Shown here piece by piece: positions 33,596 through 42,470 of a stretch of 64,000 nt of DNA. This DNA comes from Nocardioides solisilvae (GTDB lineage: Bacteria > Actinomycetota > Actinomycetes > Propionibacteriales > Nocardioidaceae). Each line of letters begins with the position of its first letter. Position 1 is the first letter of the stretch. The notes beneath the pieces are model-generated. The model was not told where the DNA came from. It did not search any database and worked only from the letters and a program-made list of their open reading frames with translations. The translations under genes were made by a program, and so were the position numbers. The stretch is from assembly GCF_003194625.1 (NCBI RefSeq), contig NZ_QHKX01000002.1:744001-808000 (forward strand). The letters are read 5' to 3'.

Positions 33596-34229
33596 GCTGG
33601 ACCCGCGACCAGATGGCGGCCCGCGCCGCACTCGAGCTGCAGCCCGGCGAGTACGTGAACCTCGGGATCGGACTGCCGACGATGATCCCCGACCACCTCC
33701 CCGAGGGGTCGACCGTCACCCTGCACGCCGAGAACGGCATCCTCGGCGTCGGCCCCTTCCCCTACGACGACGAGGTCGACCCCGACCTCATCAACGCCGG
33801 CAAGCAGACCGTCACGGTGCTGCCCGGGGCGTCGTTCTTCGACTCCCCCACCAGCTTCGCGATGATCCGCGGCGGCCACGTCGACACCGCCGTGCTCGGC
33901 GGCATGCAGGTGGCGGCCAACGGCGACCTGGCCAACTGGCCAACTGGATGGTCCCCGGCTCGATGGTCAAGGGGATGGGCGGCGCGATGGACCTCGTGAG
34001 CGGCGCACGCCGCGTGATCGTGCTGATGGACCACGTGACCAAGAAGGGCGAGCACAAGCTGCTCGAGGCCTGCACGCTGCCGCTCACCGGACGCGGCGTC
34101 GTCTCCCGCGTGGTCACCGACCTGGGCGTCCTCGACGTGGCGGACGGCGGGTTCCGTGTGGTCGACCTGGCCCCCGACGTCACGCTTGAGGAGCTCCGCG
34201 CCGCGACCGGCGCGCCCGTCGTGGAGTGA
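33592..34229 (+). pseudogene. pcaJ: 3-oxoacid CoA-transferase, beta subunit (PcaJ-like), frameshifted by an 8-bp duplication
   Basis: From the ATG overlapping pcaI the frame is a normal beta subunit ([20 protein letters not shown], with the active-site glutamate region [12 protein letters not shown]) up to [10 protein letters not shown]. There the 8-base unit GCCAACTG is repeated (33931-33946), which shifts the frame; without the extra 8 bases the reading continues as [16 protein letters not shown] to TGAPVVE, giving 209 residues of family length. As it stands the product would be truncated and the transferase lacks its beta chain. A slipped-strand duplication or an assembly error would look the same. 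Confidence 0.87.
33931..33946. repeat. 8-bp tandem duplication inside pcaJ
   Basis: GCCAACTG occurs twice head to tail. Removing one copy restores the CoA-transferase reading frame exactly, so the second copy is recent or an artefact. Confidence 0.92.
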
Positions 34230-34230
34230 C

Positions 34231-35508
34231 CTACCAGTCGCTCGCCAGCACCCCTGACGCGACGGCGATGGCGTGCATCCCGGTGCCTCCGGTGGTGAGC
34301 CGCTCGAAGCCGCCGTCACGGAAGTCCCAGGCCACGAGGTGCCAGGACTCGTCGCCGAGCTCCATGGTGCGGAAGTCCATCGGGCCGACGAGGAGCAGCA
34401 CGGTCTGCTCGTCGAGGAAGCCCAGGGCCGTGAGGCGCCCGTTGTCGCCGTAGACCGAGTCACGGTCCCGGATCGGCGCGTAGCCGAGCACCGCGCCCGT
34501 GGCCGCCTCGACCACCATCGGCCCGGCGTCGCCGGGCAGCCCGTTGCCACCCCCGGTCAGCGCCATCAACCCGCGCTCGAAGACCAGGCGCTCACCCCAG
34601 TAGCCGAAGGGCACGGTGCTGGTGATGCGGGCGGCGTGCGGCGCCCCGTCCCAGACCCGGAGGTCGAGCTCCTCCCACCGCTTCTCCACCACCGGCCCCA
34701 CGGGTTCGAAGGCGAGGCCGGTGCCGTAGGGCCTGCTGTACGGCGCCTTCCGCGCGGTGCCGTCGAGCTCCACCAGCCACGTCTCGTTCCAGTGCAGCAC
34801 CGCGAGACCGGCCGCGTTCCCCAGGGGCGCCCAGCGCAGCTCGGGGGCCGTGTCCCACGGCGGCGCGACCGGATCCGGCCAGGGGATGGTCCGCCGGGCG
34901 CCGGTGGCGACCTCGACGACGAGGATCCCCGCGTCCGTGGACATCGCGACCTTCTGCCCGCCGTGTCCCAGCACGGGCTCCACCACGTCGCCGAACGTGC
35001 CCGACAGCGCGTCCGCGGTGCCTGGCACCGAGCGCCACCGACCGTCCTCGCCCAGCAGCATCACGTCCCGGCCCTTCGCCGGCCAGGCCACGACGGCGGC
35101 CGGCACCGGGTCGTCCTCGATCGCGGGCGCCTCCGCGGGCGGGACGAGTCGTTCCGGCAGCACCGTGTCCCGCAGCGGCGCGTCCACGACGGTGAACGGG
35201 TCCCAGGTCGGGTGCACGACGGGGTCGGGCGGGGGCGCGGGCGGGCTCGGCACGCCGGTCGAGGTCGGCGACGCCGTGGGCGTGGGGGCGGCCGGGTCGG
35301 GCTCCGTGCCCAGCGTCCCGCTCCCCGCCAGGCGGACCCCGCCCAGGACGACCAGGACCGAGGCCGCGACCGCCCCCACGGCGAGCACGCCGCGCCGGCG
35401 CCGGGCACGCCGCGCCCCCGCCAGCGCGGCTCCGGCCATCCCACGGCCCTCGACCCGGTCGGTGGCGCGGCGCAGCACCTCGCCCAGCCCGTCGCGCTCG
35501 TCGTCCAT
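34231..35508 (-). CDS. Membrane protein encoded after an ECF sigma factor (WD/beta-propeller-like), putative anti-sigma partner
   Basis: 425 residues. The cytoplasmic N-terminus (about 1-38, DDERDGLGEVLRRATDRVEG) is followed by one membrane helix (about 40-58, GVLAVGAVAASVLVVLGG), a Pro/Thr/Ser linker and an extracellular domain with repeated four-strand blade-like segments and many Trp/Gly turns, suggesting a beta-propeller. The start codon overlaps the sigma factor stop (TGATG), the classic layout of a sigma and membrane-anchored partner. No zinc-binding anti-sigma motif (HxxxCxxC) is visible, so a regulator function is inferred from position. Confidence 0.75.
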   Translation of the reverse strand: MDDERDGLGEVLRRATDRVEGRGMAGAALAGARRARRRRGVLAVGAVAASVLVVLGGVRLAGSGTLGTEPDPAAPTPTASPTSTGVPSPPAPPPDPVVHPTWDPFTVVDAPLRDTVLPERLVPPAEAPAIEDDPVPAAVVAWPAKGRDVMLLGEDGRWRSVPGTADALSGTFGDVVEPVLGHGGQKVAMSTDAGILVVEVATGARRTIPWPDPVAPPWDTAPELRWAPLGNAAGLAVLHWNETWLVELDGTARKAPYSRPYGTGLAFEPVGPVVEKRWEELDLRVWDGAPHAARITSTVPFGYWGERLVFERGLMALTGGGNGLPGDAGPMVVEAATGAVLGYAPIRDRDSVYGDNGRLTALGFLDEQTVLLLVGPMDFRTMELGDESWHLVAWDFRDGGFERLTTGGTGMHAIAVASGVLASDW

Positions 35509-35999
35509 CAGGTCCTCCCGATCAGGTCGAGCAGCTCGGGCGCCCCGGTGCGCAGGCGTGCCAGGGCGGCGGCGTTCTGGCTCTTGACGGTGCCGACGGA
35601 GACCCCCAGCACCTCGGCGGTCTCGCGCTCGGTGAGGTCGTCGAAGTGCCGGAGCACCAGCACCGCGCGCTGCGCGGGGGTGAGCCGGGCGAGCGCCCGG
35701 CGTACGACCATCTCGGTCTCGGGGTCGGAGGAGACCGCCGGGACGTCCGTCGCCTCGACGAGCTCGGTCTCCCGGGGGCGGCGCCGACGCCAGGCCGTGA
35801 CGTGGTCGCGGGCCAGGATCCTGCGGGCGTACGCCGTCGGGTTCTCGTGCTGCAGCCGCGACCAGCGCAGGGCGACCTTGACGAGCGCCTCCTGCACCAG
35901 GTCCTCGGCGCGCTGCAGGTCGCCCGTGAGCAGGTACGCCGCGCGCAGCAGCGGGCGCTCCACGGCGCCCACCCACGCGGTGAACCCCTGCTCGTCCAT
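35508..35999 (-). CDS. SigE-family ECF RNA polymerase sigma factor
   Basis: 163 residues with sigma region 2 (LLRAAYLLTGDLQRAEDLVQEALVKV, about 14-40), and region 4 with the HTH segment ERETAEVLGVSVGTVKSQ near residue 135. It belongs to the SigE-type group common in actinobacteria. The ATG has a strong GGGGGAGG ribosome site. It directs RNA polymerase to a small set of promoters; the coupled membrane protein probably controls it. No own-promoter motif could be judged from sequence. Confidence 0.9.
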   Translation of the reverse strand: MDEQGFTAWVGAVERPLLRAAYLLTGDLQRAEDLVQEALVKVALRWSRLQHENPTAYARRILARDHVTAWRRRRPRETELVEATDVPAVSSDPETEMVVRRALARLTPAQRAVLVLRHFDDLTERETAEVLGVSVGTVKSQNAAALARLRTGAPELLDLIGRT

Positions 36000-36118
36000 C
36001 CGTCCTCCCCCGTCGTCCCTCACCCAGTCAACGCCATCCGAGCCGCGAAGGGTTGGCACGACTTCCTCCGGGTCCGGGGCCGATGACGGCTGTCGCCCCT
36101 CCCTGCTTCACTGAGGCC

Positions 36119-36802
36119 ATGAGCCTCGTCACCTGGCAGGACCTCTGCCTCGACGCCCTGGACGTCCCTGCGCAGGCCCGCTTCTGGGCGGCCGTGAGCG
36201 GCCTCGAGGTCGACGACCCCGCGGCACCGGCGCGGCTGGTCGGGCCGTCCCCCCGGCACACGATCTGGGTCAACCAGGTCGACCGGCCGCACGTGGTCAA
36301 GAACCGCACTCACCTCGACGTCGACTGCGCCTCCCTCGACGACCTCCTGGCACTGGGGGCCACGGTGGAGGCCGCGTCGTCGGAGACCGGTCTGCCGTGG
36401 ACCCGGATGCAGGACCCCGAGGGCAACGAGTTCTGCGCCTTCGTGCGCGAGGGCGTCGACGTGCCGACGTACCGACTGCACGGCGTCGGCGTCGACTGCG
36501 TCGACCCCGAGGCGCAGGCGCGCTGGTGGGGCGAGGCCTTCGGCGTGGAGCCGGTCCACGAGGGGGCGGGCGAGGAGCGCTGGTGGTCGATCACCGGCGC
36601 CGCGGTCGACGAGCGGATGACCCTCGACTTCAACGCGGTGCCCGAGCCACGGACCGAGCCCAACCGGCTCCACTGGCACGTCGTCGGCGAGGTCGACGCG
36701 CTGCTCGCGCGTGGCGCCACCCACCTCTGGGACCAGCCGCGCTGGACCGTGCTCGCCGACCCGGAGGGCAACGAGTTCTGCGTCTTCCCACCTACTACGT
36801 AA
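36119..36802 (+). CDS. VOC-superfamily protein with two glyoxalase-like halves
   Basis: 227 residues containing two tandem repeats of the vicinal-oxygen-chelate fold: each half has a DPEGNEFC motif (near residues 100-107 and 216-223), the usual last strand of a glyoxalase-like metal site. The halves begin WQDLCLDALDVPAQARFW and HGVGVDCVDPEAQARWW. Such proteins are often annotated as glyoxalase/bleomycin resistance or dioxygenase-like without a known substrate. Its 3' end overlaps an inverted repeat that belongs to the promoter of the next gene. Confidence 0.85.
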   Translation: MSLVTWQDLCLDALDVPAQARFWAAVSGLEVDDPAAPARLVGPSPRHTIWVNQVDRPHVVKNRTHLDVDCASLDDLLALGATVEAASSETGLPWTRMQDPEGNEFCAFVREGVDVPTYRLHGVGVDCVDPEAQARWWGEAFGVEPVHEGAGEERWWSITGAAVDERMTLDFNAVPEPRTEPNRLHWHVVGEVDALLARGATHLWDQPRWTVLADPEGNEFCVFPPTT

Positions 36803-36821
36803 TTTCGTGATTCCGTAGTAG
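36792..36821. promoter_or_regulatory. Inverted repeat CTACTACG/CGTAGTAG before an HTH regulator
   Basis: A perfect 8-base inverted repeat, CTACTACG (36792-36799) and CGTAGTAG (36814-36821), encloses an AT-rich spacer (TAATTTCGTGATTC), which is unusual in this GC-rich region. It ends 10 bases before the GTG of the HTH gene, so it likely is its own operator over the promoter. The spacer contains a possible -10-like TAATTT. It could also act as a weak terminator for the VOC gene. Confidence 0.6.
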
Positions 36822-36831
36822 CGTCGGCGGC

Positions 36832-37335
36832 GTGGCTTCCGACAACCGTCTCCACCACCGCCTCGACGACCTCGAACGCCGCGTCGGCGCTCTCGAGGCG
36901 CGTCCGTCCGCCCCCGGCGACCCCGCCTTTGAGACGGAGCTCTGGGCGCTCGAAGGCCTCGCGGCGCGGGCCCCCGAGCCCGGCGCGGTCATGCTGGTCG
37001 GCGACGTCCGACTCCCCGACGGCCGCGTCGCCCAGTGGCAGGAGGGCGCCCTCACCGGCGACCTCGTCGACGGCGACTGGGAGGCAGTGGGCGACGTGCT
37101 CGCCGCGCTCGGCCATCCCGTGCGGCTGCGGCTCCTGCAGCAGGTCCTCCGGGGGGCGGCCACCGCGCAGGAGCTCACCGCAGTCGAGGGGGTCGGCACG
37201 ACCGGGCAGGTCTACCACCACCTCCGCCAGCTGGTCGCCGCCGGTTGGCTGCGCCCCCTGGGCGGCGGACGCCACGAGGTGCCGGTGGCTCGCGTCGTCC
37301 CGCTGCTCGCGGTGCTGCTGGGGGCCCGGCGATGA
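36832..37335 (+). CDS. ArsR-like winged-helix regulator
   Basis: 167 residues: a short N-terminal coiled segment (LHHRLDDLERRVGALEAR), a middle with EGALTGDLVDGDWEAVGDVLAALGHPVRLRLLQQVL, then GTTGQVYHHLRQLVAAGWLR as the recognition helix and wing. This is the pattern of ArsR-type and related DNA-binding proteins that control nearby genes. It begins with GTG and overlaps the M23 gene (ATGA), so it probably regulates that pair and itself through the upstream inverted repeat. Confidence 0.82.
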   Translation: MASDNRLHHRLDDLERRVGALEARPSAPGDPAFETELWALEGLAARAPEPGAVMLVGDVRLPDGRVAQWQEGALTGDLVDGDWEAVGDVLAALGHPVRLRLLQQVLRGAATAQELTAVEGVGTTGQVYHHLRQLVAAGWLRPLGGGRHEVPVARVVPLLAVLLGARR

Positions 37336-37852
37336 GGCGGGCGATCGCCCGGTGGCAGACGTGGTGGCTGCGGATTTTCGTCGTGGCGGTGGTGGCGGGA
37401 GCGGTGCTGGGGGTCCCCTTCCCGTGGGACCTGCTCGTCGCCGGCGCGGCCTTCGCGCTCCTCCTCGTGCGTCCACCGGCCGACGGACGCGACCCAGTCG
37501 CGGTGCGTCCGCCCGTGCAGGGTCGCTGGACGGCGCTCAACAGCACGGCGACGGCACCTGGTCGGCGTACGCGCACCTGCGCCAGGGCTCGGCGCGCGTG
37601 CGACCCGGGGACGTCGTGGAGGCCGGGCAGCAGCTGGCCGAGGTGGGCAACACCGGCAACACCTCCGAGCCGCACCTGCACGTCCAGCTCATGGATCGTC
37701 CCCGGCTCCCCCAGGCCGCCGGCGTCCCGATGGCGTGGCCCGGGCTGACGCTCGACCCCGAGGAGCGCGAACGGCGCTGGACCACCGGCGAGCCGAAGCC
37801 CACGGCGCTGCCCGGCTTCCCGGAGAACGGACAGGTCTTCACCGCTCCCTGA
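37332..37852 (+). pseudogene. M23 peptidase with its central part deleted
   Basis: The first frame from ATG 37332 gives a membrane anchor (WWLRIFVVAVVAGAVLGV, about 11-28, and a second hydrophobic stretch) up to RPPVQGRWTALN. Near 37545 the reading jumps to another frame that carries HGDGTWSAYAHLRQGSARVRP, PGDVVEAGQQLAEVGN and EPHLHVQLMD, the C-terminal LysM-like/lysostaphin HxH site. Intact relatives have about 100 more residues between these parts, including the first zinc-binding His/Asp. So an internal deletion plus frameshift has destroyed the peptidase. It overlaps the regulator by ATGA, showing the original pair. Confidence 0.8.
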
Positions 37853-37876
37853 TGCCTGCCCTCCCCCGCGGCCTGC

Positions 37877-38266
37877 TCACTCCTCGGCGAGGCGACGGAT
37901 CCGCAGCAGCGCCACCCCGAGGACGCCCAGGTAGCCGACCGCCCACCAGGGCGCAGACATCTCGACGCGGCAGCGCTCCGGACCGAGGGTGGTGACCGTG
38001 TGGGTGGTCGCGGGGACGCCCGCGACCCGCCAGGCCCACGAGCGGACGCGCTCGTCCTCGCGCCAGGTCGTCACCTCGAAGGGCAACCAGACGCGCGCCG
38101 GGGTCTGCACCCTCCCCGTCGCCCCGGCTGCGAGGCGGGTGGCTCCGTCGTCGAGCCGGGCGTCCCGCACGGTCGGGCCCCAGTGCGGCCACCAGCGCAG
38201 GTCCACCAGCACCTCCCACGCGGTCTCCGCGGGGCCGGCGACGTCGATGCCGAGGGTGGGTGCCAT
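37877..38266 (-). CDS. SRPBCC (START-like) family protein
   Basis: About 129 residues: GIDVAGPAETAWEVLVDLRWWPHWGPTVRDA forms the N-terminal helix and strand of the polyketide cyclase/START fold, then VTTWREDERVRSWAWRVAG and TVTTLGPERCRVEM. A hydrophobic C-terminus (WAVGYLGVLGVALLRI) may associate with membrane. Such proteins bind small hydrophobic ligands. An earlier ATG at 38302 is possible; 38266 begins just before the conserved fold. Function unknown beyond fold. Confidence 0.75.
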   Translation of the reverse strand: MAPTLGIDVAGPAETAWEVLVDLRWWPHWGPTVRDARLDDGATRLAAGATGRVQTPARVWLPFEVTTWREDERVRSWAWRVAGVPATTHTVTTLGPERCRVEMSAPWWAVGYLGVLGVALLRIRRLAEE

Positions 38267-38406
38267 GGGGTCGACCGTACGACGCGGGGCCAACGCGGTC
38301 ATGCGCCCCGGGCGCGTCGGTGACTGTTATCGAACATGTGTCCACTGCTCGAGATGGGGCCGCCTGCTGGGTCGAAAGTGTCGGTGCCGGGTTGTTGAGT
38401 GGGGTC

Positions 38407-39903
38407 ATGGATCTCGGGGGTGCGGCCACGGGTGTGGTGCTGGAGGAGCTGTCGCAGGCGCGGCTGCTCGACCACGCCGCCCAGGTGTCGCGGACCCGCC
38501 GTGAGCTGGAGGTCCACGAGCTGCGGATCGCGGTCCAGCACGCGGTGCTCAACAACCCCGAGACCCTCGACCCGGCCGTGTCCCGGCTCCCGGGGCGGGA
38601 GCGGGCCCGCCGCTACGGCGGGCTGGGCACCCCGCGGGTCGCGGAGTTCTGCTGCGCCGACCTGGCCGCCCGGCTCGGGATCAGCCCGTACGCCGGGGCG
38701 TCGCTGATCGGTGACGCGCTGGACCTGCTGATCCGGCTCCCGCGGTTGTGGGCCCGGGTGCAGGCCCTGGAGGTCCGTGCCTCCTACGCCCGCCACGTGG
38801 CCCGCCGCACCCGCGACCTGTCCGTGGAGCAGGCCGGCTACGTCGACTCCCGGGTCGTCGAGTCCGCCGACGGGCGGATCCCCTGGTCCCGGTTCGAGAC
38901 CCTGGTCGAGGCCGCGGTCGCGGCCGCCGACCCCGAGGCCACCGCCGAGCGGGAGCGCCGGGCCGCCACCGACCAGTTCGCCAAGCCCACCCGGTCGACC
39001 GAGCACGGGATGCGCGGGTTCTACGTCCGCGGCCCCGCCGCGATCATCGCCGTGCTGGACGCCCGGGTCGCCTGGATCGCCGACATCCTCGCGGCCCTGG
39101 GCGACCCCGACCCGGTCGACCACCGCCGGGTCAAGGCGCTCGCGGTCCTGGCCAACCCCCACCTCGCCACCGAGCTCGTCACCGCCTTCACCCAGTGGAA
39201 GGACCGCCCCGCCGACCCCCCAGCCCCCGCCACGCCCGAGGAGGAGGAGTCGGGACAGGGTCAGGCACACGACGAACCTGCGCGCACCGGCGCCAAGCCG
39301 GTCATCGACTGGACCAAGGTCCTGCCCCAGGTCACCCTGATCGTCCACACCTACGCCCCGGCGTGTGCCTGCGACGAGCCCGGCACCGGGATCCTCCGCC
39401 TGCCCGGCGTCGGCCCGGTCACCACCGACTGGGTCCGCCGGTGGCTCGGCGACGCCACCTTCACCATCCGCCCCGTCCAGGGCATCGAGGGACAGGCCCC
39501 GGTCGACTCCTACGAGGTCCCCGACTCCCACCGCCGCGCGGTGCAGGTCCTCACCCCCGCCGACGTCTTCCCCTTCGCCACCAACACCGACCCCCATGCC
39601 CACGACATCGACCACACCATCCCCTTCAACCCAGGCACACCGGGCCAGTCACGCATCGGGAACTACAGCCCCCTGACCCGCTTCCACCACCGGATCAAGA
39701 CCCACGGCGACTGGGACGTCCACCAACCCTTCCCCGGCATCTACCTCTGGCGCGACCCCCACGGCACCCACTACCTCGTCGACCACACCGGCACCCGACG
39801 GACGGCCCCACCCGACCGGACCCCACCACCCCCACTCGCACGCCTCGACCACTTCACCCTCAGCCCCTTCGAGGAGGCAGTCGTGCGCGGATTCGTCGCA
39901 TGA
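38407..39903 (+). CDS. DUF222/HNH endonuclease (13E12-type repeat family)
   Basis: 498 residues: an N-terminal helical DUF222 region (about 10-330: HAAQVSRTRRELEVHELRIA ... YARHVARRTRDLSVEQAGYV) and a C-terminal HNH endonuclease motif DIDHTIPF ... IGNYSPLTRFHHRIKTHG near residues 395-435. This family is common and multi-copy in actinobacteria and can move or recombine; its biological role is not established. Upstream, a TCGAAC half-site (38330-38335) resembles half of the actinobacterial SOS box, but the other half does not match. The start is the ATG at 38407; GTG 38338 is an in-frame alternative. Confidence 0.9.
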   Translation: MDLGGAATGVVLEELSQARLLDHAAQVSRTRRELEVHELRIAVQHAVLNNPETLDPAVSRLPGRERARRYGGLGTPRVAEFCCADLAARLGISPYAGASLIGDALDLLIRLPRLWARVQALEVRASYARHVARRTRDLSVEQAGYVDSRVVESADGRIPWSRFETLVEAAVAAADPEATAERERRAATDQFAKPTRSTEHGMRGFYVRGPAAIIAVLDARVAWIADILAALGDPDPVDHRRVKALAVLANPHLATELVTAFTQWKDRPADPPAPATPEEEESGQGQAHDEPARTGAKPVIDWTKVLPQVTLIVHTYAPACACDEPGTGILRLPGVGPVTTDWVRRWLGDATFTIRPVQGIEGQAPVDSYEVPDSHRRAVQVLTPADVFPFATNTDPHAHDIDHTIPFNPGTPGQSRIGNYSPLTRFHHRIKTHGDWDVHQPFPGIYLWRDPHGTHYLVDHTGTRRTAPPDRTPPPPLARLDHFTLSPFEEAVVRGFVA

Positions 39904-39991
39904 CCCTGCGAGCCACCGACTTCGGGGTTTGCCGGGGCGGCACGAGGGGCACGCACCGGGGAGCCGTCACCGACCCCGGGAGTCCGCCGCC

Positions 39992-40087
39992 ATGTTCCTG
40001 TTCTTCAGCAACCGCCTGGGGTGCGCGGGCTCGCTCCTGCTCTCGCTGGTGGTGACGGCCGTGATCATCCTGGTGTTCTTCCGCTGA
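39992..40087 (+). CDS. Very small membrane protein (31 aa)
   Basis: A 31-codon ORF with a GGGAG ribosome site, starting MFLFFSNRLGCAGSLLLS and continuing as one hydrophobic helix to a terminal FFR. Tiny proteins with the same FFSNRLGC opening occur widely in actinobacteria as conserved hypotheticals, in my recollection; no function is known. The gene is below usual length cut-offs. It lies between the DUF222/HNH gene and the convergent SGNH gene, in a 195-base gap. Confidence 0.65.
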   Translation: MFLFFSNRLGCAGSLLLSLVVTAVIILVFFR

Positions 40088-40099
40088 CGCGGGTGCATC

Positions 40100-41386
40100 T
40101 CAGCGCAGGCAGCGCGGGCGCTCGACCTTGAGCGTCCGGGTGACCTTCACGCCCCGGTCACGGAGCACGACCTCGGCCCGGACCTTGCCGCGGGCCGGCA
40201 CCCTGGCGGGCTTCAGCACGGCCCGAAGGGGAGCCTTGCGGTCCATCGCGACCTTCTTGCCGCGCACGGTCACCTTCATACGGGTGACGTGGCGGGTGCC
40301 GCCGCGGACCTTCACCACGGCCTTGCCGGCCCGGCACGAGGTGCGCGCGTCCAGCTTCTTCGCCTGGGCCCGGAGCTCAGTCCTGATCTCGGCGTCGGTC
40401 GGCTCGGGCTCCACCGGAGGCGTCTCGACGGGGGCGCCGGGGCCGGCGCTCACGCAGGAGGAGTCGAACGCCGTCTGCTCCAGGCCGCGCCGCGCCTGCA
40501 GGGTGCGGTGGAGGTGCTGCGCCATGGCGTCCATGCCGCACGCCGACGGGTGGAGCACGATGCCGTCGTCGTAGGTGTTGATCGCGCGGATCCACTGGCG
40601 GTTCGGCGGGGCGCAGACCGTCCGGTCCACGGAGCCGGGGACCTGACGCATGTCGACGAAGCCGACGCCGTTGCGGTCGGCGGCCGCCTTGAGCGTGTCG
40701 GACATCCGGTCGATCTGACCCTGCACGTAGGCGAACTCCTCCACGGTGAGCGCACCGCCGAACGTGGCCGGGCAGCCGCCGGGCGGGAGGTAGGTGCCGT
40801 AGCCGATCACCAGGACGTCGGCCTTCGGGGCCCGGGTCCTCACGTCGGCGAGGCCCTGGTCGAGCGCGGCACCCAGCGCGGCGAACTTCGGGCCCAGCGG
40901 GTCGGTGCCCGCCGCGGGGACGCAGTCGGCCGTGAAGCAGCCGGCGGCGAGCTGCACGAGCCCGATGTCGTTGCCGCCCATGGTCCCGAAGGTGACCAGC
41001 GTGGTGTCGGCGTCGAGCGCGTCGAGCTGGGGGGCGTTGGTGAAGCTGCCGAGGACCTGCGGAGCGCGCAGGTCCTTGGTCTGGGCGCCGCCGCAGCTCG
41101 CGTCGGTGTACGCCGTGAGACCGCCGCCGGTCTGCGCGTCGAGCTTGCCGGCGAAGACGCTCGGGAAGTTCTTCTCGCTGCGCATGCACCCCCCGGCACG
41201 CTGGGGCGCGATCCCGGGACCCGAGGTGAAGGAGTCGCCCAGGGCGACGTACCGCTCCCCACCGGGCCCACGGTCCAGCACCCGGCTGAAGGAGTCCCCC
41301 TCGGCCGCGTGGCCGGCGGGCACCAGCACGAGCCCGGCGAGCGAGGCGAGGAGGACGGGAACCAGAGCGGAGATCGTTCGGCGCAC
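40100..41386 (-). CDS. Secreted SGNH/GDSL hydrolase
   Basis: 428 residues: a signal peptide (MRRTISALVPVLLASLAG ... GHAAEG), then the SGNH hydrolase domain with block I GDSFTSG (S52), GGNDIG in block III, and the catalytic His near HPSACGM. Fold resembles the secreted Streptomyces scabies-type esterase. The C-terminal 100 residues are rich in Lys/Arg/Val beta strands (KVRGGTRHVTRMKVTVRGKK) and may bind cell wall or act as an accessory. The natural substrate, perhaps an acyl ester, is not predictable. Confidence 0.9.
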   Translation of the reverse strand: MRRTISALVPVLLASLAGLVLVPAGHAAEGDSFSRVLDRGPGGERYVALGDSFTSGPGIAPQRAGGCMRSEKNFPSVFAGKLDAQTGGGLTAYTDASCGGAQTKDLRAPQVLGSFTNAPQLDALDADTTLVTFGTMGGNDIGLVQLAAGCFTADCVPAAGTDPLGPKFAALGAALDQGLADVRTRAPKADVLVIGYGTYLPPGGCPATFGGALTVEEFAYVQGQIDRMSDTLKAAADRNGVGFVDMRQVPGSVDRTVCAPPNRQWIRAINTYDDGIVLHPSACGMDAMAQHLHRTLQARRGLEQTAFDSSCVSAGPGAPVETPPVEPEPTDAEIRTELRAQAKKLDARTSCRAGKAVVKVRGGTRHVTRMKVTVRGKKVAMDRKAPLRAVLKPARVPARGKVRAEVVLRDRGVKVTRTLKVERPRCLR

Positions 41387-41510
41387 GCGCGGAACCTAGC
41401 ACCCCGGTGACCGGCATCACACGCCAGTGGCTCACGGTCAACGCCACGGCCGAGACGATTGATCATCGTCATCGATCAGTCACGCGCCATCTCGACCTTG
41501 TGCTCGATGA

Positions 41511-42161
<651 letters not shown>

Positions 42162-42162
42162 C

Positions 42163-42441
42163 GTGCTGTTCCACGTGCGGATGGACGTCCGGATCCCCCA
42201 CGACCTCCCGGCCGACGCCCGGGCGGAGACCGTGGCCCGGGAGAAGGCCTACTCCCAGGAGCTCCAGCGGGCCGGGACGTGGGTCCGCCTGTGGCGGATC
42301 GTCGGCGAGTACTCCAACTTCAGCATCTTCGACGTCGGCTCCAACGACGAGCTCCACGACGTGCTGCAGGGGCTCCCGCTCTTCCCCTACATGGACATCC
42401 ACGTCACGCCGCTCGCGCAGCACCCGTCGTCCGTCGCGTGA
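42163..42441 (+). CDS. catC: Muconolactone delta-isomerase
   Basis: 92 residues, the standard size for CatC, with LFHVRMDVRIPHDLP, EKAYSQELQRAGTWVRLWRI and GEYSNFSIFDVGSNDELHDV. It isomerises muconolactone to the enol-lactone substrate of PcaD. It starts GTG right after catA; catB (muconate cycloisomerase), which should act between them, is not in the window. The gene itself looks intact. Confidence 0.93.
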   Translation: MLFHVRMDVRIPHDLPADARAETVAREKAYSQELQRAGTWVRLWRIVGEYSNFSIFDVGSNDELHDVLQGLPLFPYMDIHVTPLAQHPSSVA

Positions 42442-42470
42442 GGCCGGCGCCGCTCCCCTAGGGTGCCGGC

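Noticed and set aside
38330..38345. SOS box before the DUF222/HNH gene
   Set aside because: Only one half (TCGAAC) is present; the other half does not match GTTCGA, so LexA control is not supported.
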